Source of the DNA: JBBAFM01 sp041655415
GTDB taxonomy: Bacteria; Bacillota; Clostridia; Peptostreptococcales; JAAYPU01
Direction of reading: 5' to 3'
Length of the DNA: 9,051 nucleotides
Assembly: GCA_964429195.1 (NCBI GenBank)
Contig: CAYSBC010000069.1
Span: 1-9,051, forward strand
Positions 1 to 5,932 of the stretch are shown one piece after another; positions within the stretch are counted from its first letter, which is position 1; the number at the start of each line of letters is the position of its first letter. The position numbers and the translations under genes are program-made. The notes under the pieces are model-generated. The model ran no database searches. It had not been told where the DNA came from and worked only from the letters and a program-made list of their open reading frames with translations.

Positions 1-1
1 G

Positions 2-772
2 CTTGAAATCGAAGTTGAACTCGGTGAAATGACTGAAATGGCTGATAAGACCATGATTATCAAATATGTTGTTAAGAATGCTGCTGTTGCAGAAAATAAG
101 ACAGCTACATTTTTACCCAAACCAATTTTTTCAGAAGCAGGTAATGGTATGCACGTGCATATGCTGCTCATGAAAGACGGCAAACCTGTCTTTTATGATG
201 AAAAAGGATATTCCGGACTTAGTAAAGAGGCTCACTGGTTTATCGGTGGTCTACTTAAACATGCCCGATCCCTTTGTGGTTTAACGAATCCTTCTACAAA
301 CTCCTATAAGCGGCTTGTACCAGGATATGAAGCACCGGTAACCATTGGCTATGCTACTTCCAACAGAAGTGCTGTTATTCGTATTCCAGCCTATGCAAAA
401 TCTCCGGAATCAAAACGTTTTGAAATTAGAAATCCCGACGCAACATGCAATCCTTACTACGCCTATGCAGCTATACTGATGGCAGGTATTGACGGTATTT
501 TAAATAAAATCGACCCTGAAGAAAATGGATGGGGTCCCTTTGATTTCAACCTTTATAATCTTTCCGAAGAAGAGCAAAAGAAACTGACTTCTTTACCTCG
601 AACACTGGATGAAGCACTAGATGCTTTAGAAAATGACAATGAATATTTAACTCGCGGAGGCGTTTTCCCTAAAGAATTGCTCGATAGATGGATAAAAATG
701 AAACGAGAAGAAGCCGAGGCCATTAATAGAATCCCTCATCCGGCTGAATTCTCCCATTATTACGACCTCTAG
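2..772 (+). CDS. glnA: Type I glutamine synthetase, C-terminal part (5' end outside window)
   Basis: Makes glutamine from glutamate, ammonia and ATP in the cytoplasm. The reading frame is already open at base 2, so the ATG at 29 is internal and about the first half of the protein is missing; 256 residues are visible. Family signatures in order: KTATFLPKP, GNGMHVH, the nucleotide/glutamate segment NPSTNSYKRLVPGYEAPV, SNRSAVIRIP and the closing HPAEFSHYYDL, which resembles the usual HPVEFxxYYS end of bacterial GSI. The tyrosine that is adenylylated in enterobacterial GS (KDLYDLPPEE there) is matched by NLYNLSEEE, visible residue about 185. No terminator follows before the next gene, so read-through into the DJ-1 gene is possible. 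The catalytic N-terminal beta-grasp domain cannot be judged. Identity is very sure; regulation by adenylylation is not implied. Confidence 0.96.
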   Translation, partial: LEIEVELGEMTEMADKTMIIKYVVKNAAVAENKTATFLPKPIFSEAGNGMHVHMLLMKDGKPVFYDEKGYSGLSKEAHWFIGGLLKHARSLCGLTNPSTNSYKRLVPGYEAPVTIGYATSNRSAVIRIPAYAKSPESKRFEIRNPDATCNPYYAYAAILMAGIDGILNKIDPEENGWGPFDFNLYNLSEEEQKKLTSLPRTLDEALDALENDNEYLTRGGVFPKELLDRWIKMKREEAEAINRIPHPAEFSHYYDL

Positions 773-787
773 GCAATAACTCTAAGC

Positions 788-800
788 GGTGACAGGCACC
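788..800. repeat. Short dyad GGTGACAGGCACC between glnA and DJ-1 gene
   Basis: The 13-mer has arms GGTG/CACC around ACAGG and lies 16 bases after the glnA stop. From memory, near-identical GGTGACAGGCACC strings recur in intergenic DNA of several Firmicutes and other bacteria as small dispersed repeats; this is recollection, not a search. Only one copy occurs in this window, and the stem is too short to act as a terminator. Confidence 0.35.
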
Positions 801-824
801 TAACTTATTGGAATTAACTTTTGA

Positions 825-832
825 AAAGGAGG
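825..832 (+). promoter_or_regulatory. Ribosome binding site of the DJ-1 gene
   Basis: AAAGGAGG sits seven bases before the ATG at 840, which fixes that start. No convincing -35/-10 pair is visible in the 67-base gap after glnA. Confidence 0.8.
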
Positions 833-839
833 ATGATTT

Positions 840-1394
840 ATGAAGGTTATACTTTTTCTTGCAACCGGATTTGAGGAAGTAGAAGCAATAACTGTTGTTG
901 ATTATCTTAGAAGAGTAGGAATTGACATTCAAACAGTGTCAATTACAGATGAACTTCTTGTCAAAGGATCCCATGCTATCAAGATTATGGCCGATAAAAA
1001 AATGTCTGACATCAACAGTATTGATGGATTAGAGGGTATTATTATACCTGGTGGCCTGCCGGGTGCTACTAACCTAAGAGATAATCAAAGAGTTATCGAT
1101 TTCGTAAAGGCTGCACATGAAGAGAAAAAGTTGGTAGCTGCCATATGTGCCGGACCCATTGTTCCTCATAAGGCCGGAATTTTAAAGGAGAAGAACATAA
1201 CATCTTATCCTGGATTAGAAGACCAACTAAAAGGATCCATTTACATGAATACCAAGGTAGTAAGAGACAACAATATCATAACAGCCCAAGGACCTTACCT
1301 TGCAGTAGATTTCGCTATTGAAATTGTAAAATACCTCTTAAACGAAGACATTGCAAATGAATTGAAAAAGGATATTTTATATGACACCAAATAA
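840..1394 (+). CDS. DJ-1/PfpI family protein (YajL/DJ-1 type)
   Basis: A 184-residue single-domain cytoplasmic protein of the DJ-1 superfamily, full length for the YajL/DJ-1 branch (about 180-200 residues). The nucleophile elbow AAICAGP places the reactive cysteine at residue 103, and GFEEVEA near the N-terminus supplies the conserved acidic partner, Glu15 by alignment with DJ-1 Glu18. The strand-turn IIIPGGLPGA (about 67-76) and the SYPGLE segment after the elbow are also typical; the histidine of human DJ-1 in that region is a tyrosine here, as in many bacterial members. Family members are linked to oxidative or electrophile stress and have been assigned glyoxalase III or protein/nucleotide deglycase activity, which remains disputed, so no reaction is asserted. 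A good RBS and a terminator downstream frame it. It is either cotranscribed with glnA or has an unseen promoter. Confidence 0.93.
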   Translation: MKVILFLATGFEEVEAITVVDYLRRVGIDIQTVSITDELLVKGSHAIKIMADKKMSDINSIDGLEGIIIPGGLPGATNLRDNQRVIDFVKAAHEEKKLVAAICAGPIVPHKAGILKEKNITSYPGLEDQLKGSIYMNTKVVRDNNIITAQGPYLAVDFAIEIVKYLLNEDIANELKKDILYDTK

Positions 1395-1450
1395 AGGCTA
1401 TAGCGTCTATTAGGATGACATACCTTGTAGAAACAAATCTATAAAATTAT

Positions 1451-1478
1451 AGGCCTCCTGTTGCTAAACAAGAGGCCT
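1451..1478. terminator. Bidirectional hairpin terminator between convergent genes
   Basis: Stem AGGCCTC (1451-1457) pairs with GAGGCCT (1472-1478); inside it TGTT (1459-1462) pairs with AACA (1467-1470) around the loop GCTA, with one C/A mismatch. On the + strand it is followed by CATTTTATTTTATATTT, and on the - strand by ATAATTTTATAG. It lies 56 bases after the DJ-1 stop and 15 bases past the stop of the M56 gene, so it can end both transcripts. Confidence 0.8.
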
Positions 1479-1493
1479 CATTTTATTTTATAT

Positions 1494-3548
1494 TTAAGGT
1501 ATATATTGCTCTGTAATGCTTTTGACGTAGCCATCCTTTGTTATAACCCTATAGGGCGGAGTTGTTTCATATTTTTCCATGCTCTTGACAAACTCTTCTA
1601 TCGTGACATTTTTATGAGCAATGGACTCTCCCCAATCAATAATATGGTATTCTGTCTTTTCAGTCACTTGATGATACATCGGATAATGATCAGGGTTATG
1701 AATGTAGAATCCATTAGGCAATTCATCAGGAGTAAGACCTATTTCTTTAAGCCTATCCACATCATCCCTTGTCAACCACTCAATCAGGTCCAAATGGAAA
1801 GAAGGTCGCGGTTCATCCACTCTAAAGTTGGAGATATAGCCTATAAAATAACTTTCTGGTGTCTCCATAAAGTCATTGATTGTTGCGGAATATTGGGGTG
1901 AAAGCTCATCAAGAAAAACATGCTGTCCTAAATCATTGTTGATCCAATCCAGTGCAACACGCAAAGGCTCCCCAAGTCCTATTTTCTCTCCATTGTCATA
2001 GTCATTTTGTAATTCTTGATAATAATCCGATATCAAACCATCTGTGTTCGGTGTAATGTAATAGACATTGCCATTGCCATCCATCCAGCGCTCTGGGCAC
2101 CATATTCCTTCTTCGCCCTGGATAACCGGCTGCGATAGGAGAACCTGACTGGTTTCTCCTGTTGACAGAGGAAACTTCACGACAACATGATTTCCGGCAT
2201 AAGTTTCCCTGGGTAATAACCCCTTCCCCTCAAGGAATGCACGCAATGCTGTTTCCTGCCCTGCTATGGTGTCAATTTCAATTTCTCCATGCCTTATGTA
2301 TCCTAAATACTTGGGTCCCCTGGTCTCATTTGAAAAAATGAGCATGGGCTTTCCCATACTGGCTTCTTCAGTAAGCCATCCATCGATTTCATTCATACCA
2401 CCTGCCAGCATAACCTTGCTCATATCATCAGGTTTTAAACGATATTCAAGGAGCCATATTTCCACAGGATAATTGAAAAAATTATCAAAGGAGCCTACTC
2501 TTTCAAGTGTTGTAATCTTGCTCTCCACTATTTTATATTCAGTGGATTCAAAGCTTTCTAAATAAGTAATTTGTTCTTTCATAAATTGATTGGCATAATC
2601 TTCAATGGTCAATTGTTGTTTTACCGGGTTAGCCATAAGACCTATTGCTATGGCAATAACTGCCACAATTGCCACACCGACAACCCAAAACTTAGGTTTT
2701 TTATAGTTTAAAATATTCTTTATCCTTTCCTTCGGATTGTCTTCACTGAAGGCTAAAGGGGAACTGCCTACAGTTCTTCTTCCCACGGCCAAGGATAACA
2801 AAGAATTTGAATAATCCTTTTTAATCCCATATCCCATTTCTTTGATCACCGCCTCATCACAAGAACATTCCATGTCCTTGCTCATCAGAAAAAAAGCAAT
2901 CCAAACCAAAGGATTAAACCAATGAATCGATAATACAATAAAAGATAAAAACTTTATCACATGGTCGAATCGCTTGATATGCGTCTTCTCATGCTTGATG
3001 ATGTAAGATTTTTCAGTCTCAGATAAACCGATAGGAAGATATATTTTAGGACTCATGATGCCATAAACAAAGGGTGTTTTTATGGAGTTCGTCTCGTAAA
3101 TATTGTCAACTAAAACAGAGGCCGATTTTAATCTGTTTGTTAGCTTAAAGGTGGTAAAAATACTATAAAGTAACAATATTATTATTCCTGTCAACCATAC
3201 TATGGCCCCTATGAATATCCATATTTGTATGGGATTGACGCTGACACCGACAGCCGGTGCAGGCAATGAATGATTGACTACTTGATCAATCATAGCTATT
3301 CCACTATTCATGTTCAGTGTCTCTGAATTCATTATATTTTGTGCCCCAGATCCTGCACTAACAGGTAGAAAACTGAACATGCTTTCAATAGAAATAGGAC
3401 ATATTAATCGAAACAACACGACTGACCAAAGAACATATGAAAAAAATCGAGGTGCTTTTTTTAACAAAAGACGAGCAACAATAACAAACAAAATGGCATA
3501 GCTAGCTGTCATGCTCATCTTAAGGATTTGTATAAACAATTGATCCAT
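1494..3548 (-). CDS. M56 family (BlaR1/MecR1-like) membrane metalloprotease with unassigned extracytoplasmic domain
   Basis: A 684-residue membrane sensor-protease, partner of the BlaI repressor encoded just upstream. Membrane segments lie at about 8-28, 36-52, 107-130, 197-221 and 287-306. The zinc-protease site is HEKTH (186-190), with the third ligand probably Glu227 in MECSCDEAV, a hallmark of M56. The conserved TPFVYGIMSPKIYLP (158-172) precedes it. In BlaR1/MecR1, ligand binding outside the cell activates this protease, leading to loss of BlaI/MecI. Here residues about 308-684 form a large outside domain, but I find no SxxK-type penicillin-binding motif, so the signal is unknown; the domain ends with PPYRVITKDGYVKSITEQYI. 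The ATG at 3548 is two bases after the blaI stop, with AAGGAGG (3562-3556) inside the blaI end, so the two genes are translated from one mRNA. M56 assignment is sure; the sensor specificity is not. Confidence 0.92.
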   Translation of the reverse strand: MDQLFIQILKMSMTASYAILFVIVARLLLKKAPRFFSYVLWSVVLFRLICPISIESMFSFLPVSAGSGAQNIMNSETLNMNSGIAMIDQVVNHSLPAPAVGVSVNPIQIWIFIGAIVWLTGIIILLLYSIFTTFKLTNRLKSASVLVDNIYETNSIKTPFVYGIMSPKIYLPIGLSETEKSYIIKHEKTHIKRFDHVIKFLSFIVLSIHWFNPLVWIAFFLMSKDMECSCDEAVIKEMGYGIKKDYSNSLLSLAVGRRTVGSSPLAFSEDNPKERIKNILNYKKPKFWVVGVAIVAVIAIAIGLMANPVKQQLTIEDYANQFMKEQITYLESFESTEYKIVESKITTLERVGSFDNFFNYPVEIWLLEYRLKPDDMSKVMLAGGMNEIDGWLTEEASMGKPMLIFSNETRGPKYLGYIRHGEIEIDTIAGQETALRAFLEGKGLLPRETYAGNHVVVKFPLSTGETSQVLLSQPVIQGEEGIWCPERWMDGNGNVYYITPNTDGLISDYYQELQNDYDNGEKIGLGEPLRVALDWINNDLGQHVFLDELSPQYSATINDFMETPESYFIGYISNFRVDEPRPSFHLDLIEWLTRDDVDRLKEIGLTPDELPNGFYIHNPDHYPMYHQVTEKTEYHIIDWGESIAHKNVTIEEFVKSMEKYETTPPYRVITKDGYVKSITEQYIP

Positions 3549-3550
3549 GG

Positions 3551-3904
3551 TTATTCCTCCTTGTGTTTATCAATAAGGTTTTGCAATTCCGTAATCTCCT
3601 TGTCGCTTAACCTTTTATTTTTTGTAAATGCAGCTAAAAATTTCGGCAATGAACCTTCGAAGGTTTCTTCTACAAACTGCTTGCTTTGCCCAGAATAAAA
3701 GGCATCTTTTTTTATAACAGAGGATACAATGCCATTCTTGTTCATAAAAATTCCCTTATCTTCAACACGTTTTAACATGGTATAAGTGGTTGACTTTTTC
3801 CAATTAAGCTCTGCTTCGCACTGCTTTACTAAGTCTCCTGATGGAATAGGCTCATTATTCCAAATAATTTCTGCAAATTTAGTTTCTGTTTCAGTAAGTT
3901 TCAA
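3551..3904 (-). CDS. blaI: BlaI/MecI family transcriptional repressor
   Basis: A 117-residue winged-helix repressor, normal length for BlaI/MecI (about 120-125). Residues 1-65 carry the DNA-binding domain: LTETETKFAEIIW helix, then NWKKSTTYTMLKRVEDKGI (34-52) as the turn and recognition helix followed by the wing. Residues about 70-117 are the helical dimerisation tail. In staphylococcal BlaI the protease-sensitive bond lies in an LNF-AKNEEL context; the matching stretch here is LAAFTKNKRLS (90-100), so the Asn of that site appears to be Ala92. The start is a TTG (3904-3902), chosen because AAAGGAGG (3919-3912) is seven bases upstream and translation gives the family's usual MKLTETE opening. 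Two BlaI-type operators overlap the promoter, predicting autorepression. First gene of a two-gene operon with the M56 protease. Confidence 0.93.
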   Translation of the reverse strand: MKLTETETKFAEIIWNNEPIPSGDLVKQCEAELNWKKSTTYTMLKRVEDKGIFMNKNGIVSSVIKKDAFYSGQSKQFVEETFEGSLPKFLAAFTKNKRLSDKEITELQNLIDKHKEE

Positions 3905-3911
3905 TGGATAG

Positions 3912-3919
3912 CCTCCTTT
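3912..3919 (-). promoter_or_regulatory. Ribosome binding site fixing the TTG start of blaI
   Basis: AAAGGAGG on the - strand, seven bases before TTG at 3904. No ATG is available at this spacing, so TTG initiation is well supported. Confidence 0.85.
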
Positions 3920-3929
3920 GTCCGTGATT

Positions 3930-3948
3930 GGTTTACATATTGTAAACC
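3930..3948. promoter_or_regulatory. BlaI-type operator 1 (perfect dyad)
   Basis: GGTTTACATATTGTAAACC has two perfect 8-base arms (GGTTTACA/TGTAAACC) around TAT. TACA/TGTA half-sites are the known core of BlaI/MecI operators. It lies just downstream of the predicted transcription start of blaI, where a bound dimer would block elongation or promoter clearance. Confidence 0.85.
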
Positions 3949-3958
3949 TTATAAATTC

Positions 3959-3964
3959 AGTTTA
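3959..3964 (-). promoter_or_regulatory. Predicted -10 box of the blaI-M56 operon
   Basis: TAAACT (four of six matches to TATAAT) lies 17 bases downstream of the TTGACA box at 3982-3987. It falls inside operator 2, so repressor binding would cover it. Confidence 0.6.
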
Positions 3965-3977
3965 CGACTTGTAGACC
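3959..3977. promoter_or_regulatory. BlaI-type operator 2 (imperfect dyad)
   Basis: AGTTTACGACTTGTAGACC has the same 8-3-8 layout as operator 1 and keeps five of eight arm pairs. It fills the -35/-10 spacer and the -10 box. Its centre is 29 bases from that of operator 1, close to three helical turns, so two dimers would lie on a similar face of the DNA. Confidence 0.7.
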
Positions 3978-3981
3978 AAAC

Positions 3982-3987
3982 TGTCAA
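3982..3987 (-). promoter_or_regulatory. Predicted -35 box of the blaI-M56 operon
   Basis: A perfect TTGACA on the - strand, with 17 bases to the -10-like TAAACT. It lies just downstream of the nagZ terminator, giving the repressor operon a transcription start separate from nagZ. Confidence 0.75.
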
Positions 3988-4005
3988 CAAAAATATTCAT
4001 TTTCC

Positions 4006-4039
4006 AAAAAATATGGACCACTATTTTATAGTAGTCCAT
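4006..4039 (-). terminator. Intrinsic terminator overlapping the end of nagZ
   Basis: On the - strand ATGGACTACTAT (4039-4028), loop AAA, then ATAGTGGTCCAT (4024-4013) form a 12-pair stem with one G-T wobble, followed by A and six T. The nagZ stop codon (4023-4021) lies inside the right arm, so the terminator is partly coding. It insulates nagZ from the blaI operon. Confidence 0.85.
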
Positions 4040-5250
4040 AAATTACCTATTTCTTCGTTGATCTTATCACTATCCACATGTTCAATACTCTTATCCTTAA
4101 GTTCGTATTGATCCTTAGTTTTTAAAATCCGATATAAACTTTCGTCTATTCTTTCTTCGGATATTATGTCATCTTTTACTGCATTTCTTATGGCTTCCAA
4201 TGCTTTAAATTCATTTTCATAACCATGGCATACTAAGATGATATCACTTCCGGCCTTTATCGATTTTACCACTGCATCATCAAGTTCATAGTTATCCATA
4301 ATAGCAGCCATCGTCATATCATCTGTTATCACCAAGCCATCATAGTTAAGTTCCTTCCGTAAGAGATCTGTCATAATAGACTCAGACAGTGTAGCGGGAT
4401 TTTCAGAATCTATTTTATTAAAGAGAATGTGAGCCACCATGACTCCATCTGTATGATTTTCAATAGCCTTTATAAAAGGAACCAGTTCTAATTGGTAAAG
4501 GCTATTTAAATCTTTATCAAGGATAGGTAAACCCATATGAGAGTCTACTGCTGTATCCCCATGCCCCGGAAAGTGCTTGACAACAGAAATAACACCTTTA
4601 GATTGCAACCCTTTCATGGTTTCTATGCCTAATTCACTTACAATCTTTTCATCCGTGCCAAAAGACCTGTCTCCAATGACAGGATTATCAGGATTACTGT
4701 CTATATCTAGTACAGGGGCAAAATTCATATTAAAGCCAAAAGACTTTATTTCTTCTGCAATAACGCTCCCTATTTTATAGCATAATGCTTTATCCTTCTT
4801 TTGACCTATCACTCTATTGGAAGGTAATTTTACAAATTCATCGGGCATTCTGCTAACCCTGCCACCCTCTTCATCAATCGATAAAAATAAAGGTATATTA
4901 TTTTTAGCATTCAAACTTTTCAAATCATTCAAAAGCATTAAAATCTGCTCCATGCTTTCCAAGTTATCTTTGAATAGTATAAATCCTCCCACATAATAAT
5001 TGTTAATCAATTCCTTAGCATTCTCATCTAAGGTAGTACCATCAAGGCCCACAATGATCATTTGACCTATTTTTTTATCGAGGGGCATATTCTTTATTTG
5101 TTCTTTAATTGGATCTATTTCTTGTTCTATATCTTGCTGCGACACATTGTTTTTATGTTTCTCGCCATCATGGATGTCCATAGAACATCCTGATAAAGCA
5201 AGGAAAATGGACATGATTAAAACAGATCCGAATACAAATTTCTTAGCCAT
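4021..5250 (-). CDS. nagZ: NagZ-type glycoside hydrolase family 3 beta-N-acetylglucosaminidase, lipoprotein
   Basis: Removes N-acetylglucosamine from peptidoglycan fragments (wall turnover and recycling), here as a surface-anchored enzyme. 409 residues from the chosen start. The N-terminal MAKK, hydrophobic stretch and lipobox LSGC (lipid-modified Cys22) form a lipoprotein signal. Motifs follow in order: IDEEGGRVSRM (about 125-135), GDRSFG, KHFPGHGDTAVDSHMGLP (225-242) and VITDDMTM with the nucleophile Asp310. DSH supplies the Asp236/His238 dyad that replaces the usual acid/base residue in NagZ. It has the single TIM-barrel form; the extra C-terminal domain of Bacillus subtilis NagZ is absent. 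GTG 5262 and ATG 5259 also lie in frame, but GGTGAT (5263-5258) is a Shine-Dalgarno match with seven bases to ATG 5250, which gives the better signal peptide. An inverted repeat lies just upstream. The family call is firm; the natural substrate is inferred. Confidence 0.94.
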   Translation of the reverse strand: MAKKFVFGSVLIMSIFLALSGCSMDIHDGEKHKNNVSQQDIEQEIDPIKEQIKNMPLDKKIGQMIIVGLDGTTLDENAKELINNYYVGGFILFKDNLESMEQILMLLNDLKSLNAKNNIPLFLSIDEEGGRVSRMPDEFVKLPSNRVIGQKKDKALCYKIGSVIAEEIKSFGFNMNFAPVLDIDSNPDNPVIGDRSFGTDEKIVSELGIETMKGLQSKGVISVVKHFPGHGDTAVDSHMGLPILDKDLNSLYQLELVPFIKAIENHTDGVMVAHILFNKIDSENPATLSESIMTDLLRKELNYDGLVITDDMTMAAIMDNYELDDAVVKSIKAGSDIILVCHGYENEFKALEAIRNAVKDDIISEERIDESLYRILKTKDQYELKDKSIEHVDSDKINEEIGNLWTTIK

Positions 5251-5257
5251 CTCTTGC

Positions 5258-5263
5258 ATCACC
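5258..5263 (-). promoter_or_regulatory. Ribosome binding site that decides the nagZ start
   Basis: GGTGAT, within AAAAGGTGATG, complements the 16S rRNA tail. It has seven bases to ATG 5250, while ATG 5259 and GTG 5262 would overlap it. The shorter start is therefore preferred. Confidence 0.65.
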
Positions 5264-5278
5264 TTTTCTTTTATATTA

Positions 5279-5308
5279 AGAAAGGGTATTTTACAAAATA
5301 CCCTTTCT
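5279..5308. repeat. Perfect inverted repeat between Gmad2 lipoprotein gene and nagZ
   Basis: AGAAAGGGTATTTT (5279-5292) and AAAATACCCTTTCT (5295-5308) are perfect complements separated by only two bases. As - strand RNA the hairpin falls 46 bases after the lipoprotein stop and about 15 bases before the nagZ RBS. The tail, TAATATAAAAG, has no strong T run, so it is a weak terminator at best; a processing, stability or attenuation role is as likely. A weak promoter (TTAACA 5332-5327, 17 bases, TAGAAA 5309-5304) would place this hairpin at the 5' end of a nagZ mRNA. Confidence 0.7.
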
Positions 5309-5354
5309 ATGTCATGCCCATTTTGCTGTTAATTATTCCTTAACTTCATTTTAC

Positions 5355-5798
5355 TTATTTCTTAACAGTCACTGGAATGATTAATTCATGTAATCTGGAT
5401 CCATCCTTAGCACTCTCTTCATAAAGAATAATGGTACCGGTATCATTAGCTACCTCATCAAATTCAATAGTTATTTCAAAGTCTCCCCATCCGGGAGCAC
5501 CTTCTGAAGCTGTTGTAAAGCCCTCATCTAAAATATTATGACCATCTTCAAATTCATATTGTATGGTTCCTTCAAAAACACGAGCTTGACCTCTTACAAC
5601 AATCTTATTATCCGTAACCTCTGTATTTGGAGCTGGTTCATAGATTCGGAAAGCATCATTTTCAATAACAACCTCTTCCTCTATGTCTTGGTCATTGTTT
5701 TCGTTTGGATCTGGATCAGGCTCCTGATTATTACAAGCCGCAAAAACACTTATCCCAAGTAATAAAACCATCATCATCGCCAATATTTTTTTCTTCAT
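5355..5798 (-). CDS. Lipoprotein with a Gmad2-type immunoglobulin-like domain
   Basis: A 147-residue exported lipoprotein. Signal MKKKILAMMMVLLLGISVFAAC ends in a lipobox with Cys22; residues 24-46 are an acidic, proline/asparagine-rich linker. Residues about 49-146 match my knowledge of the Gmad2 domain: YEPAPNTEVTDNKIVVRGQA, RVFEGTIQYEF, EGAPGWGDFEI and LYEESAKDGSRLHELIIPV. Gmad2 is a beta-sandwich often found next to the GerMN domain in sporulation or germination lipoproteins, but it also occurs alone; its ligand is unknown to me. AAGGAGGC (5810-5803) precedes the ATG closely. It lies upstream of nagZ on the same strand, with a hairpin between, so cotranscription is possible but not shown. 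The domain call is by recognition only. Confidence 0.85.
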   Translation of the reverse strand: MKKKILAMMMVLLLGISVFAACNNQEPDPDPNENNDQDIEEEVVIENDAFRIYEPAPNTEVTDNKIVVRGQARVFEGTIQYEFEDGHNILDEGFTTASEGAPGWGDFEITIEFDEVANDTGTIILYEESAKDGSRLHELIIPVTVKK

Positions 5799-5896
5799 AA
5801 TAGCCTCCTTATTTCTTTATTAATATGTACTACTGCTCAACTCGTCTCCTTTTTTAGTTGCTCATTCTTTAGGACGCAAAATAACTTTTATTTGTT

Positions 5897-5923
5897 CCAT
5901 AAAAAGACTATTCTTTTTTATGG
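5897..5923 (-). terminator. AT-rich hairpin after the GGDEF gene, possible terminator
   Basis: On the - strand CCATAAAAAAGA, loop ATAG, then TCTTTTTATGG pair with a one-base bulge, starting ten bases after the stop of the diguanylate cyclase gene. Stability is low and there is no T run beyond the stem, so the terminator role is tentative. The remaining DNA to the lipoprotein RBS at 5810 shows no convincing promoter. Confidence 0.35.
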
Positions 5924-5932
5924 CTACCTCCA

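Noticed and set aside
788..800. GGTG/CACC dyad as a glnA terminator
   Set aside because: A four-base stem with no T run cannot act as an intrinsic terminator.
1461..1901. 146-codon open frame on the + strand over the 3' end of the M56 gene
   Set aside because: It starts inside the terminator hairpin, is antisense to a well-supported gene and its translation has no recognisable domain or RBS.
5251..5262. Longer nagZ start (GTG 5262 or ATG 5259)
   Set aside because: Both fall on the Shine-Dalgarno-like GGTGAT itself; ATG 5250 has proper spacing and gives a normal lipoprotein signal.
5821..5848. Tiny leader peptide (TTG AGC AGT AGT ACA TAT TAA) after AAAAGGAGACGAG, ahead of the Gmad2 lipoprotein
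   Set aside because: Only six codons with a TTG start, with no link to an attenuator structure; chance is more likely.
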